Assembly (NCBI GenBank): GCA_025352915.1
Contig: JANXSA010000294.1
Coordinates: forward strand, 1-13,655
Reading direction: 5' to 3'
Length of the DNA stretch: 13,655 bases
DNA from: Rhodospirillales bacterium
GTDB taxonomy: Bacteria; Pseudomonadota; Alphaproteobacteria; Acetobacterales; Acetobacteraceae
Below, piece after piece: positions 1-7,155 of the stretch (within the stretch, counting starts at the first letter, position 1; each line of letters begins with the position of its first letter). Both the position numbers and the translations under genes were made by a program. The notes under the pieces are model-generated. The model was given only the letters and a program-made list of their open reading frames with translations, ran no database searches and was not told where the DNA came from.

Positions 1-2966
1 GTGCAGTTCAACCCGCCCTGGGGGAGTTGCGCCGGCGCGCCGGTGAAGTCGAGCGTGATCGCGTCGTCCTTGACGGTGACCTTCAGCGGGTAGCGCAGCT
101 GGGTGCCGAGCGGGTTGTTCCAGGCCTCGCTGCGGTATTCACCGTCCGGCAGGGCGCGGATTGCCGCGCGCATCGCCGCCTCCGAGCGGTCCTGGACGAC
201 GGCGGCCAGCGCCCTGAGATCGTGCATGCCGTAGTCGTCCATGAAGGATACCAGGCGCTCGGCGCCGAGCTGGTTGGCGGCGACGAAGGAGAAAATGTCA
301 CCGAGCACCTCCTGGTTCTTGCGCACGTTCTCGGCGATCAGGTCGATCAGGTCCTGGTTCGCCACGCCGGCGCGATACAAATACATCGGCGGGATCTGCA
401 GGCCTTCCTCGTAGATCTCGCGCGCCCGCAGGCTGTCCTTGGTGCCGCCGATATCACCGACATGGCCGACGGTGGCGGTGAGTGCGACCAGTCGGCCGGA
501 ATGGAACACCGGGGTGACGACAGCGATGTCGAACAGATGACCGGCGCATAGCCAGGGATCGTTGGTGATCAGCACGTCGCCGGGCCGCAGCGTGTCGGGC
601 GGGTATTTCTTCAGCAGCGCCTTGACCGCGATCGGCACGGTGAGGTTGAACACCGGCATGGCGCGCGGCGAATGCGCGAGGCTTTCGCCATCGGGGTCCA
701 GCAGGTCGCAGGCGAAGTCTTGCGCTTCCGAGACGATCAGCGAGAAGGCGGTGCGCACGATGGTGTGCCACATCTCCTCCACCACCGTGACCAGCCGGGC
801 CCACATGATCTCCAGCGAGACCGGGTCGGACTCGATCAGTGCGCGCGCCTCGGCCATCGGTGTGGTTGGGGTGATGCGGGCAGCGGCCTGGGCGGGCAGG
901 GCGATGGCGATGCGCAGCGTGCCGGTGGCATCGACGGTCAGGCGATCGCCCGGCGCAATCACCGTGGTGGCCTCGCGCTCCTCGATGATCGCGGGACCGG
1001 CGATCACGCTCCCGGACACCAGGGCGTAGCGGTCATAGACCGGCGTTTCGATGAAGCCATCGCCGAACCACGCGGCCCGGCTGCCCTTGCGCGCAGTCCC
1101 GCTTGCCACGCCGTCCGCCTGGGCCAGCGACAGCGCGGGCACCGGCCCGCTGGCGCGCACCCGTACCGAGACGATCTGCACCGCCGCGCCGTCATAGACC
1201 GCAGTGTAGCGTGCCTCGTACGCGCGACGAAACGCGGCCACGATCGTCGGCATTGCGCCGTCGTCGATCGGGCCGTCGGGCAGCGGCACCGAGATTTCGT
1301 GCAACTGGCCGAACAGCCGCATGTCGGCAGTACGCTCCACCACCACATCGCCAGCGGCGATACCAGCGCCGGTGATCTGGTTGCGCGTATCGGCCTCCAG
1401 CGTGCGCAACACGGTATCGATGGCGGCCGCCGCGCCGGCACGGTCCAGCGGCACCGGGTGGCTGCGCACCTGCTCGAAAGACAGCGGCGCTGCCAGGAAC
1501 CCCAAGGCGGATGCCGCCCCCGAGGCCGGCGGGATCAGCACCTCCTGGACCCCGAGCGCGCGCGCCACGCCCGCCGCATGCGCAGGGCCCGCGCCGCCAA
1601 AGCCGACCATGGCGTAGCGCCGGGGATCGCGCCCCTTCTCAACGATATGGATGCGCGCCGCGGCGGCCATGCTTTCGGTTACCACGCGATGGATACCCCA
1701 GGCGGCTTCGACCGCCGACAGGCCGAGCCTGGCGCCGAGCGATGCCAGGGCGCGCTCGGCGGCGTCCCGGTCGAGCGCCATGCGCCCGCCGAGAAAGAAG
1801 CCGGTATCGTAGTATCCGAGCAGCAGATTGGCGTCGGTCACTGTGGCCGCGGTACCGCCGCGGCCGTAACACGCCGGGCCGGGATCGGCACCGGCGGAAA
1901 GCGGCCCCACTTTCAACAGCCCAACCTCGTCGACCTCGGCGATCGAGCCGCCGCCGGCGCCGATCTCGATCATGTCGATCACCGGCGCCTTGATCGGCAG
2001 GCCCGAGCCCTTCTTGAAGCGGTGCACGCGGGCGGCTTCCATCTCGGCCGCCGTCGCTGCTCTTCCATCCTCGATCAGGCAGGCCTTCGCCGTCGTGCCG
2101 CCCATGTCGAAGCTGATGACATCGGCCTTGCCAGCCGCCTGGCCGAAAAACGCAGTCGCCAACCCGCCGCCGGCCGGGCCAGATTCCAGCAGCCGGATCG
2201 GGAATTTTCGTGCCGTTTCCGGCGATACCAGGCCACCCGCCGAGTGCATCAGGTACAACGCGCCGCGAAAGCCACGGCCCCAAAGCTCCTGTTCCAGCCG
2301 CCGGACATAGCGGTCCATCAGCGGCTGCACGAAGGCGTTGGCGCATGTCGTCGTCAGTCGCTGATACTCCCACAACTCCGCGACCACATCGGACGACAGC
2401 GACACGGAAAGCTCCGGGAACAACGCCCGGATCGCCGCACCCGCCGCGCGCTCATGCGCCGGGTTGCGGTAGGAATGCAGAAAACCGACGGCGATCGCCT
2501 CGCAACCATCGGTGACCAGTTGCCGCGCCGCCGTCCGCACGCCATCCAGGTCGATCGGCACCACGGTATTGCCGTCACGATCCAGCCGCTCGGCCACCTC
2601 CAGCCGGCGCCGGCGCGGCACCAGCGGGGCCGGATATTGCAGGAACAGGTCGTAGATGTCGTAGCGCTGTTCGGTGCCCATCTCCAGCAGGTCGCGAAAG
2701 CCCTGGGTGGTGATCAGCCCCAGCTTCGCACCCCGGCGTTCGATCAGCGCGTTGGTCACCAGCGTGGTGCCGTGCACGATCTCGCCGACCTCGGCCAGCG
2801 TCAGCCCCGCTGCCGCGACGATGGTGTCCAGCCCTTCCAGCGCCCCCACCGAAGGGTCATCCGGTGTTGTCAGGCACTTGTGCAGCCGGATTTCCTGGCG
2901 CGCGGTGTCCAGCAGAATGAAATCGGTAAAGGTGCCGCCGATATCAAAGCCAATGCGCCAGCGCAT
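1..2966 (-). CDS. Fused hydantoinase A/B (HyuA-HyuB), 5-oxoprolinase-like, partial at left edge
   Basis: This reads as ATP-dependent hydantoinase/5-oxoprolinase subunits A and B joined in one frame; 988 codons are visible and the end lies off the window. The HyuA part (residues 1 to about 700) has the ASKHA-type nucleotide motifs FDIGGTFTDF near the N terminus, HGTT at 65-68, DMGGTT at 287-292, GAGGGSI at 336-342, DPGPACYG at 361-368 and GFGGAGPAHA at 455-464. The HyuB part begins near Met704 and includes SLEIMWARL and TNDPWLCAGH. No stop lies between the parts, so this is a true fusion, as in eukaryotic-type 5-oxoprolinases of about 1200-1300 residues; roughly 250 residues are missing. The start is ATG at 2966 with GGAG eight bases upstream, immediately before the MRWRIGFDIGG N terminus. 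The family cleaves cyclic amides or related ring substrates using ATP in the cytoplasm; the substrate (5-oxoproline, N-methylhydantoin or other) cannot be decided here. It is divergent from the SDR gene. Confidence 0.93.
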   Translation of the reverse strand, partial: MRWRIGFDIGGTFTDFILLDTARQEIRLHKCLTTPDDPSVGALEGLDTIVAAAGLTLAEVGEIVHGTTLVTNALIERRGAKLGLITTQGFRDLLEMGTEQRYDIYDLFLQYPAPLVPRRRRLEVAERLDRDGNTVVPIDLDGVRTAARQLVTDGCEAIAVGFLHSYRNPAHERAAGAAIRALFPELSVSLSSDVVAELWEYQRLTTTCANAFVQPLMDRYVRRLEQELWGRGFRGALYLMHSAGGLVSPETARKFPIRLLESGPAGGGLATAFFGQAAGKADVISFDMGGTTAKACLIEDGRAATAAEMEAARVHRFKKGSGLPIKAPVIDMIEIGAGGGSIAEVDEVGLLKVGPLSAGADPGPACYGRGGTAATVTDANLLLGYYDTGFFLGGRMALDRDAAERALASLGARLGLSAVEAAWGIHRVVTESMAAAARIHIVEKGRDPRRYAMVGFGGAGPAHAAGVARALGVQEVLIPPASGAASALGFLAAPLSFEQVRSHPVPLDRAGAAAAIDTVLRTLEADTRNQITGAGIAAGDVVVERTADMRLFGQLHEISVPLPDGPIDDGAMPTIVAAFRRAYEARYTAVYDGAAVQIVSVRVRASGPVPALSLAQADGVASGTARKGSRAAWFGDGFIETPVYDRYALVSGSVIAGPAIIEEREATTVIAPGDRLTVDATGTLRIAIALPAQAAARITPTTPMAEARALIESDPVSLEIMWARLVTVVEEMWHTIVRTAFSLIVSEAQDFACDLLDPDGESLAHSPRAMPVFNLTVPIAVKALLKKYPPDTLRPGDVLITNDPWLCAGHLFDIAVVTPVFHSGRLVALTATVGHVGDIGGTKDSLRAREIYEEGLQIPPMYLYRAGVANQDLIDLIAENVRKNQEVLGDIFSFVAANQLGAERLVSFMDDYGMHDLRALAAVVQDRSEAAMRAAIRALPDGEYRSEAWNNPLGTQLRYPLKVTVKDDAITLDFTGAPAQLPQGGLNC

Positions 2967-3033
2967 GCCGAGGACTCCGAACCACCCGCAACCCTAACCT
3001 CGCCGGTTGCAGCCGGTCCATCCGCGCGCAAAG

Positions 3034-3110
3034 GGATAAAAGTTTTTTGGTTCTTTTTTTCAAAAAAGAACAAGCGCTTCTTTTTGAAAAAGAAGCAAAA
3101 ACTTTTATCC
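3034..3110. repeat. Nested AT-rich palindrome: outer stem with two inner hairpins
   Basis: A perfect 14-base outer inverted repeat (GGATAAAAGTTTTT at 3034-3047, complementary to 3097-3110) encloses two more: GTTCTTTTTT / AAAAAAGAAC (3050-3071, two-base centre) and GCTTCTTTTT / AAAAAGAAGC (3076-3096, one-base centre). The two inner hairpins are similar to each other, so the element can also be drawn as one long imperfect hairpin centred on AAGCGCTT (3072-3079). It is extremely A/T-rich in an otherwise GC-rich window. It sits midway between the divergent starts of the hydantoinase (2966) and SDR (3178) genes, with about 67 bases on either side, so it is downstream of neither gene and is not placed as a normal terminator. 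From memory, similar A/T hairpin repeats occur between genes in Acetobacteraceae; I could not verify this. Dispersed repeat, bidirectional terminator/insulator or cruciform are all open. The rest of 2967-3177 shows no clear promoter. Confidence 0.85.
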
Positions 3111-3164
3111 ACTACGCCCCGGCTAGCGCCCAGCGCTTTGATCTGGGAACATCGTGGCGGCAAC

Positions 3165-3170
3165 AGGGGA
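3165..3170 (+). promoter_or_regulatory. Ribosome binding site deciding the SDR start
   Basis: AGGGGA lies seven bases before ATG 3178. An in-frame GTG at 3154 would extend the protein by eight residues but lies upstream of this site and has no such site of its own, and the SDR fold begins directly after ATG 3178. Confidence 0.6.
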
Positions 3171-3177
3171 TGCAGCC

Positions 3178-3972
3178 ATGGACATGAAACTTGCCGGCCG
3201 CGTGGCGCTGGTCACTGGCGCCAGCCGGGGTATAGGCTTGGCCACTGCCGTCTGCTTTGCCGAGGAGGGATGTCACCTGGTGCTGTCCGCGCGCAGCCCG
3301 GCCGATCTCGACGCCGCGCGCGGCAAACTCTCCAAGGCGGCTTCGGTCACCACCGTGGTCGCCGACGTCACCGAGCCTGCGCAGGCGGAGGCGCTGGTGG
3401 CCGAGGCGGTGCGCGTTCATGGCGGCATCGACATCCTGGTCAACAATGTCGGCGGTGGCGGTGGCGGGCGGCGCATTGCCGATAGCACCGATGACGAATG
3501 GCGCCGCACGCTGGAGATCAACGTCATCCAGACCCTGCGCATGATGCGCCTGGCCACGCCGCACATGGCCGGGCGGCCAGGGGCGGCGATCGTCAATATT
3601 GCCTCGATCTCCGGCTGGACGCCGCAGCTTTCCAGCAGCGGCCAGTATGGTGCTGCCAAGGCGGCGCTGATCTTTAATACCGAGATCTGGGCGCTCGACC
3701 TGAACAATCATGGCATCCGGGTGAACACCGTCTCGCCCGGTTCGATCCTGATCGCCGGCAATGGCTGGGACCGCTACCGGCAGACCGAGCCCACCGGCTA
3801 TGCCGCCTATGTCGAGCATGGCTTCCCGATGGGCCGGCTGGGCACCGGCGAGGAGGTGGCCGATGTCGTCGTCTTCCTGGCCTCGCCGCGCGCGCACTGG
3901 ATTAACGGGCGCAACGTGCCGGTCGACGGGCTGGAGCAGCCCTTCCCGGCACCCGGCCGCCGCGGCTGGTAG
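3178..3972 (+). CDS. Short-chain dehydrogenase/reductase (classical SDR)
   Basis: A 264-residue NAD(P)-dependent oxidoreductase of the classical SDR family, at the usual length. The Rossmann dinucleotide motif TGASRGIG is at 13-20, the structural NNVG at 89-92, and the catalytic set is Asn115, Ser143, Tyr157 and Lys161 (YGAAK). The C-terminal part has the typical VNTVSPG and WINGRNVPVDG motifs. Arg17 after the glycine motif and Ala38-Arg39 after the second strand are compatible with NADP(H) preference, but this is weak inference. An unusual run of six glycines (92-97) follows NNV. Such enzymes reduce ketones or oxidise secondary alcohols in the cytoplasm; the substrate is not readable. FabG-like 3-oxoacyl reductase is possible but nothing nearby supports fatty-acid synthesis. 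It is divergent from the hydantoinase gene and is followed 60 bases later by the protease gene on the same strand; no terminator is visible between them. Confidence 0.9.
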   Translation: MDMKLAGRVALVTGASRGIGLATAVCFAEEGCHLVLSARSPADLDAARGKLSKAASVTTVVADVTEPAQAEALVAEAVRVHGGIDILVNNVGGGGGGRRIADSTDDEWRRTLEINVIQTLRMMRLATPHMAGRPGAAIVNIASISGWTPQLSSSGQYGAAKAALIFNTEIWALDLNNHGIRVNTVSPGSILIAGNGWDRYRQTEPTGYAAYVEHGFPMGRLGTGEEVADVVVFLASPRAHWINGRNVPVDGLEQPFPAPGRRGW

Positions 3973-4032
3973 ATGTCGTCATCGTGCTTGTTGCGGTCCA
4001 GGCCGGGGCGCTATGGTCGCCGCCATTAGAAC

Positions 4033-5655
4033 ATGCGGGAGTGGACCGCCATTTCAGCTCGGCGTTGGCCGACCGACGGCCGCCCTGACGATCCGGACGA
4101 TGGCGCCAGCGCGCTCTATGCGCCGGATCCAACCGCGCCGCCCGACTTCACCTTAACCGCCACCAGCGACGACCCTGCCTTCACCGGCGGCAGGCTCTGG
4201 GGCATGTACGGCGACGCCAGCACGCCCACCAACCTCTATGGCAGCCAGGCGGCCGAGGCCTGGGCCACCGGCGCCACTGGCTCCACCAGCGTCGTGATCG
4301 GAATCGTCGATACCGGCATCGACTACGCCCATATCGACCTCTATCTGAACATCTGGCTGAACCAGGCTGAAATTCCCTCGGCCTTCCGCAGCGCCCTGGT
4401 CGACAGCAACGGTGATGCGCTGATCACCTTCTGGGACCTGAACCAGGTGGCGAATGCCGGCTATGTCTCGGACGTCAACGTCAATGGTCGGATCGATGCC
4501 GGCGACCTGCTGGGCGACGTGCGCTGGGAAGACGGTGTCGACGATGACTCCAATGGGTTTTTCGATGACCTGATCGGCTGGGATTTCGTCAACGACGACA
4601 ACGATCCCTATGATGACAACAGCCACGGCACCCATGTTGCCGGCACCATCGGCGCCCAGGGCGGCAATGCCACGGGCGTGGTTGGCGTGGCCTGGAGCGT
4701 GCAATTGCTTGCCGTGAAGACGTTCAACGCGGGCGCCAGCGGCACCCCGGAGAACGCGGCATTCGGCATCAACTATATCACCGCCGCGAGCATCGCCGCG
4801 ACGGGCGAGCGGTTTGCCGCCATTAACATGTCGTTCGGCGGCACCAACAGCAACGCCGCCCTGACCGCTTCGGTCGAAGGTGCTGCCAGCGCGGGGATCC
4901 TGTCGGTGGCCGCCGCCGGCAATAACGCGCGCGACATCGGCATCACACCGTTCAACCCCGCCGTCATCGATACCACCGCCGCCGCCGGCTACGACGCCGT
5001 CATCGCGGTCGCTTCGCTGGACAGCGACGGCGCGCTATCGTCGTTCTCGAATTACGGCGCGGCCAAGGTCGATCTCGCGGCTCCCGGCGGGACGATCCAC
5101 TCCACCCTTCCCGGCGATGCCTATGGTGACAAGAGCGGCACCTCGATGGCGGCCCCGCATGTCACCGGCGCCATCGCGCTATTCGCCGCCGAGAACCCGA
5201 CCGCCACGGCGGCGCAAATTCGTGCCGCCGTGCTGGGCTCGGCAGTCGCCACCCCCTCGCTGGCCGGCAAGACCGCGACCGGCGGGCGGCTGAATGTCGC
5301 GGCGATGCTGGCCAATTTCAGCGTGCCGTGCTTCGCCGCCGGCACCCGCATCCTGGCCCGCCGTGGCGAAGTGGCGGTCGAGGATCTGGTGCCGGGCGAG
5401 GAGGTGGTGTGCTGCTGGGCGGCGGCCTGGCCCGCATCACCTGGATCGGCCAACGCAGCGTGGCGTGCAATGCCATGGAGCACCCCGCCGATGCCTGGCC
5501 GCTGCGGCTGCGCGCCGATGCCTTCGGGCCGGGTCAGCCGCACACCGACCTGTTCCTGTCACCCGATCACGCCGTATATGCGGATGGCGGGCTGGTCCCC
5601 ATCCGCTACCTGGAGAACGGCAGCACGGTGGCGCGCATGCCGGTCGACAGCGTGA
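4033..5655 (+). CDS. Subtilisin-like serine protease (S8) with start of a Hint domain; frame lost near 5409
   Basis: The catalytic residues of family S8 are all present: Asp93 (VDTGID), His198 (SHGTHVAG), oxyanion Asn297 (AAGNN) and Ser371 (GTSMAAPH). Between Asp and His lies an acidic insert with two 12-residue EF-hand-like loops, DSNGDALITFWD (124-135) and DVNVNGRIDAGD (147-158), then a similar acidic stretch DDDSNGFFDD (170-179), suggesting calcium binding. The catalytic domain ends near residue 425 and a Hedgehog/intein-type Hint_2 domain begins at Cys433 (CFAAGTRI), the expected nucleophile. Homology stops after EEVV (residue about 459); the last 80 residues of this frame are off-frame sequence, and the Hint domain continues one base back (see 5409-6293). 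ATG 4033 is the only reasonable start because TAG at 4027-4029 closes the frame; no Shine-Dalgarno is visible. No signal peptide or normal-sized I9 propeptide is seen, so any export route is unclear. A full repaired product would be about 753 residues. Confidence 0.85.
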   Translation: MREWTAISARRWPTDGRPDDPDDGASALYAPDPTAPPDFTLTATSDDPAFTGGRLWGMYGDASTPTNLYGSQAAEAWATGATGSTSVVIGIVDTGIDYAHIDLYLNIWLNQAEIPSAFRSALVDSNGDALITFWDLNQVANAGYVSDVNVNGRIDAGDLLGDVRWEDGVDDDSNGFFDDLIGWDFVNDDNDPYDDNSHGTHVAGTIGAQGGNATGVVGVAWSVQLLAVKTFNAGASGTPENAAFGINYITAASIAATGERFAAINMSFGGTNSNAALTASVEGAASAGILSVAAAGNNARDIGITPFNPAVIDTTAAAGYDAVIAVASLDSDGALSSFSNYGAAKVDLAAPGGTIHSTLPGDAYGDKSGTSMAAPHVTGAIALFAAENPTATAAQIRAAVLGSAVATPSLAGKTATGGRLNVAAMLANFSVPCFAAGTRILARRGEVAVEDLVPGEEVVCCWAAAWPASPGSANAAWRAMPWSTPPMPGRCGCAPMPSGRVSRTPTCSCHPITPYMRMAGWSPSATWRTAARWRACRSTA

Positions 5656-6293
5656 CCTATTTCCATGTCGAGCTGCTGCGCCACAATGTTCTGGTGGCCC
5701 AGGGCCTGGCCGCCGAATCGTATCTCGACACCGGCAATCGCGGCGACTTCACGGCCCAGGGCCATGCCGCCTCGCATCTCGTGGCACGGCAGCACGCGGC
5801 CCTGGTGGTCTGGCGGCGCCGCGCCTGTGCGCCGCTGCACACCACCGGCCCCGTGGTGGACCGGCTGCGTGCCCGCCTCGCCACCCGCGCCGCAATGCTC
5901 GGTCATGCTCAGGTGATCGCGTGCAGTGTCGCCCTGCATACCGGCGACCATGCATGGCCCGGCCGCGCCGACCGCGAGGCGCTGCACTTCACCCTGCCCG
6001 GTGCCAGCGACAGCGCCCGGCTGGTTTCACCGGCCTTCGTGCCGGCCATCATCGTGCCGGGGCTGGAGGACCAGCGCTGCCTCGGCGTGCCGGTGGCGCG
6101 ACTGATTGCCGATGGCCACGCCCTGCCGCTCGATCATCCGCTGTTGCGCCAGGGCTGGCACGCGCCGGAACCGGGGCTGCGCTGGACCGCGGGCGCCGCC
6201 ACGCTGCCGCGGCTCCGATCGCTGACCGTTGTCCTGGCGCCCATCATGCTCCCCGATGGCGCGCACGCCGAGGCGAACACCAAGGCCGGTTGA
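5409..6293 (+). pseudogene. Hint_2 domain and C-terminal region of the protease, displaced by a -1 frameshift
   Basis: This frame carries the rest of the Hint domain begun at Cys433 of the upstream protease: LLGGGLARITWIG, FLSPDHAVYADGGLVPIRYL, VTYFHVELLRHNVL and ESYLDTGNRGDF, followed by the usual C-terminal region of Hint_2 proteins (CAPL, GHAQV, LGVPVARLIADG, HAPEPGLRW). It ends with TGA at 6291-6293. No start codon or ribosome binding site gives a sensible protein beginning in this frame: the part before 5409 is not Hint-like, and the first internal ATG (5475) lies inside the domain. Restoring one G in the GTGGTG stretch at 5404-5409 would join both parts in one frame. So either the gene is genuinely inactivated in its C-terminal domain, or a base is missing from the sequence; a programmed frameshift is less likely because no slippery heptamer is seen. 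Confidence 0.8.
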
Positions 6294-6334
6294 ACGCGGC
6301 TTGGCCGAACGATCTCGCATGCGCGCCGATGGGA

Positions 6335-6538
6335 TCAGCGAAAGGCGGCGCCGGCCGGGCAGCCAAGGGCGCGGAACACCATCGCCGCCGGGCAGAACCC
6401 GGTGAACGCGGCCTGGAGCATGTTCAGGCCGGCGAAGGCGGTGACCAGCAGGAACCACGGGCTGATGAACCAGCCGAGCGCCAGGCTGGCCAGGATGACA
6501 ATGCCGGCAAAGGCAAAGACGGCGCGATCGATGGACAT
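6335..6538 (-). CDS. DUF2892 / YgaP-like small inner-membrane protein
   Basis: A 67-residue protein with two hydrophobic segments (about 7-24 and 27-47), the short motif GFCP at 47-50 and a second cysteine at 60. This is the pattern of the DUF2892 family, related to the membrane part of the E. coli rhodanese YgaP; members often sit beside thioredoxins, rhodaneses, sulfide oxidoreductases or ArsR-type regulators. The catalytic rhodanese domain is absent here, as is usual for the short form. ATG 6538 is preceded by GGAG with a seven-base spacer. The gene follows trxC by 19 bases on the same strand and is the last gene of that unit; it converges on the protease-Hint gene with a gap of 41 bases in which I see no clear terminator. 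Its molecular role is unknown; a role in sulfur or thiol handling at the membrane is inferred from context. Confidence 0.82.
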   Translation of the reverse strand: MSIDRAVFAFAGIVILASLALGWFISPWFLLVTAFAGLNMLQAAFTGFCPAAMVFRALGCPAGAAFR

Positions 6539-6557
6539 TGGAGTTCTCCGTTATGGG

Positions 6558-6998
6558 TCAGGAAGGCAAATGCTGGCGGGTCCAGCGGACGATCTGTTCG
6601 GCGGGCATGGCGCCACTGGTCTGGGCGACAACCTGGCCACGGTGCATCAGGAACAGCGCCGGAATACCGCGCACGCCGAGGCGGGCCGTGACCTGCGGCG
6701 CCTCGTCCGCATTGAGCTTCAGCAGCCGCACATCGGGTTCCAGCAGTGCCGCCGCACGGGCGAATTGCGGCGCCATGCTGCGGCAGGGACCGCACCAGGG
6801 CGCCCAGATATCGACCAGCACCGGGATGTCGTTGGTCTGCGCGTGACGGTCGAAGCCGCGTTCGTCAACGGCATGTGGTTCGCCGTCGAACAGCACCGCC
6901 TTGCAGCCGCCGCACTTGGCCTGGGCCAGCGGCCGATCCATGGCGACGCGGTTGGTGGCGCCGCAATGCGGGCAGACGATATGGCGCGGCGTCGTCAC
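6558..6998 (-). CDS. trxC: Thioredoxin 2 (TrxC), zinc-ribbon thioredoxin
   Basis: A 146-residue cytoplasmic disulfide reductase. The N-terminal zinc ribbon that separates TrxC from thioredoxin 1 is complete: CPHC at 9-12 and CGGC at 29-32. The thioredoxin domain has the active site WCGPC at 68-72 and the cis-proline at 113 (GIP). The start is GTG 6998, chosen because AAGGAG lies five bases upstream and the zinc ribbon begins right after it; the longer frame to 7046 has no good site. The GTG overlaps the TGA stop of the preceding flavoprotein remnant (GTGA), the signature of translational coupling in the ancestral operon. DUF2892 follows 19 bases later. TrxC is reduced by thioredoxin reductase and in the family responds to oxidative or thiol stress; next to an SQR-like remnant, a role in clearing persulfides is plausible inference. 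Confidence 0.93.
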   Translation of the reverse strand: MTTPRHIVCPHCGATNRVAMDRPLAQAKCGGCKAVLFDGEPHAVDERGFDRHAQTNDIPVLVDIWAPWCGPCRSMAPQFARAAALLEPDVRLLKLNADEAPQVTARLGVRGIPALFLMHRGQVVAQTSGAMPAEQIVRWTRQHLPS

Positions 6999-7155
6999 GT
7001 CGGCTCCTTGAGTTTTTCGATGTTGAGCTGGCGCATCAGGAAACACTTCTCAAAACCGACCTTGGCGAGATGGACCCCACCGCCCTTTGGCCAACCAACT
7101 CGTAGGCCATCACTGTCCCACCGAGACCCGCCCCGAGCACCACGATTTCGGCCAT
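6995..7155 (-). pseudogene. Collapsed SQR-like FAD oxidoreductase (N and C termini only)
   Basis: Only the two ends of a flavoprotein gene remain. From ATG 7155, with AGGAGG five bases upstream, the frame gives MAEIVVLGAGLGGTVMAYEL, the FAD-binding GxGxxG start typical of sulfide:quinone oxidoreductase/flavocytochrome-c sulfide dehydrogenase relatives; it stops at 7036 after 39 codons. In another frame the same stretch gives a piece resembling the C terminus of the same family, KGGGVHLAKVGFEKCFL, ending ...NIEKLKEPT with TGA at 6997-6995. A normal protein is about 380-430 residues, so over 1 kb appears deleted with the ends out of frame; the junction is near 7095. The short FEKCFL to NIEKL distance suggests a second small loss near the C terminus. 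The TGA overlaps the trxC GTG start. Assignment of the ends is from memory of the family. Confidence 0.72.

Noticed and set aside
3000..3017. Imperfect palindrome around GCCGGTTGCAGCCGG as an operator
   Set aside because: Two mismatches in a short GC-rich stretch are expected by chance in this composition, and no promoter elements lie beside it.
3034..3110. Intrinsic terminator for a neighbouring gene
   Set aside because: Both flanking genes start beside this element and read away from it, so no annotated gene ends there. Terminating stray transcription remains possible and is discussed under findings.
672..3485. 937-codon open frame on the plus strand opposite the hydantoinase gene
   Set aside because: It runs antisense to a protein with clear family motifs, its translation is low complexity and rich in R, H, Q and A, and it crosses the intergenic palindrome. 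It is a shadow of GC-rich codon use.
3988..4017. TTGTTG-18-TATGGT as a promoter for the protease gene
   Set aside because: Both hexamers are weak, and no other signal supports transcription starting there rather than read-through from the SDR gene.
5396..5425. Programmed -1 ribosomal frameshift in the protease-Hint gene
   Set aside because: No X-XXY-YYZ slippery heptamer is seen at the shift, and a one-base loss in a GTG repeat explains it more simply.
5294..6691. 465-codon plus-strand frame overlapping the Hint region and the DUF2892 and trxC ends
   Set aside because: It is another frame of the Hint sequence and then antisense to DUF2892; it has no Hint motif and is R/A/G/P-rich.
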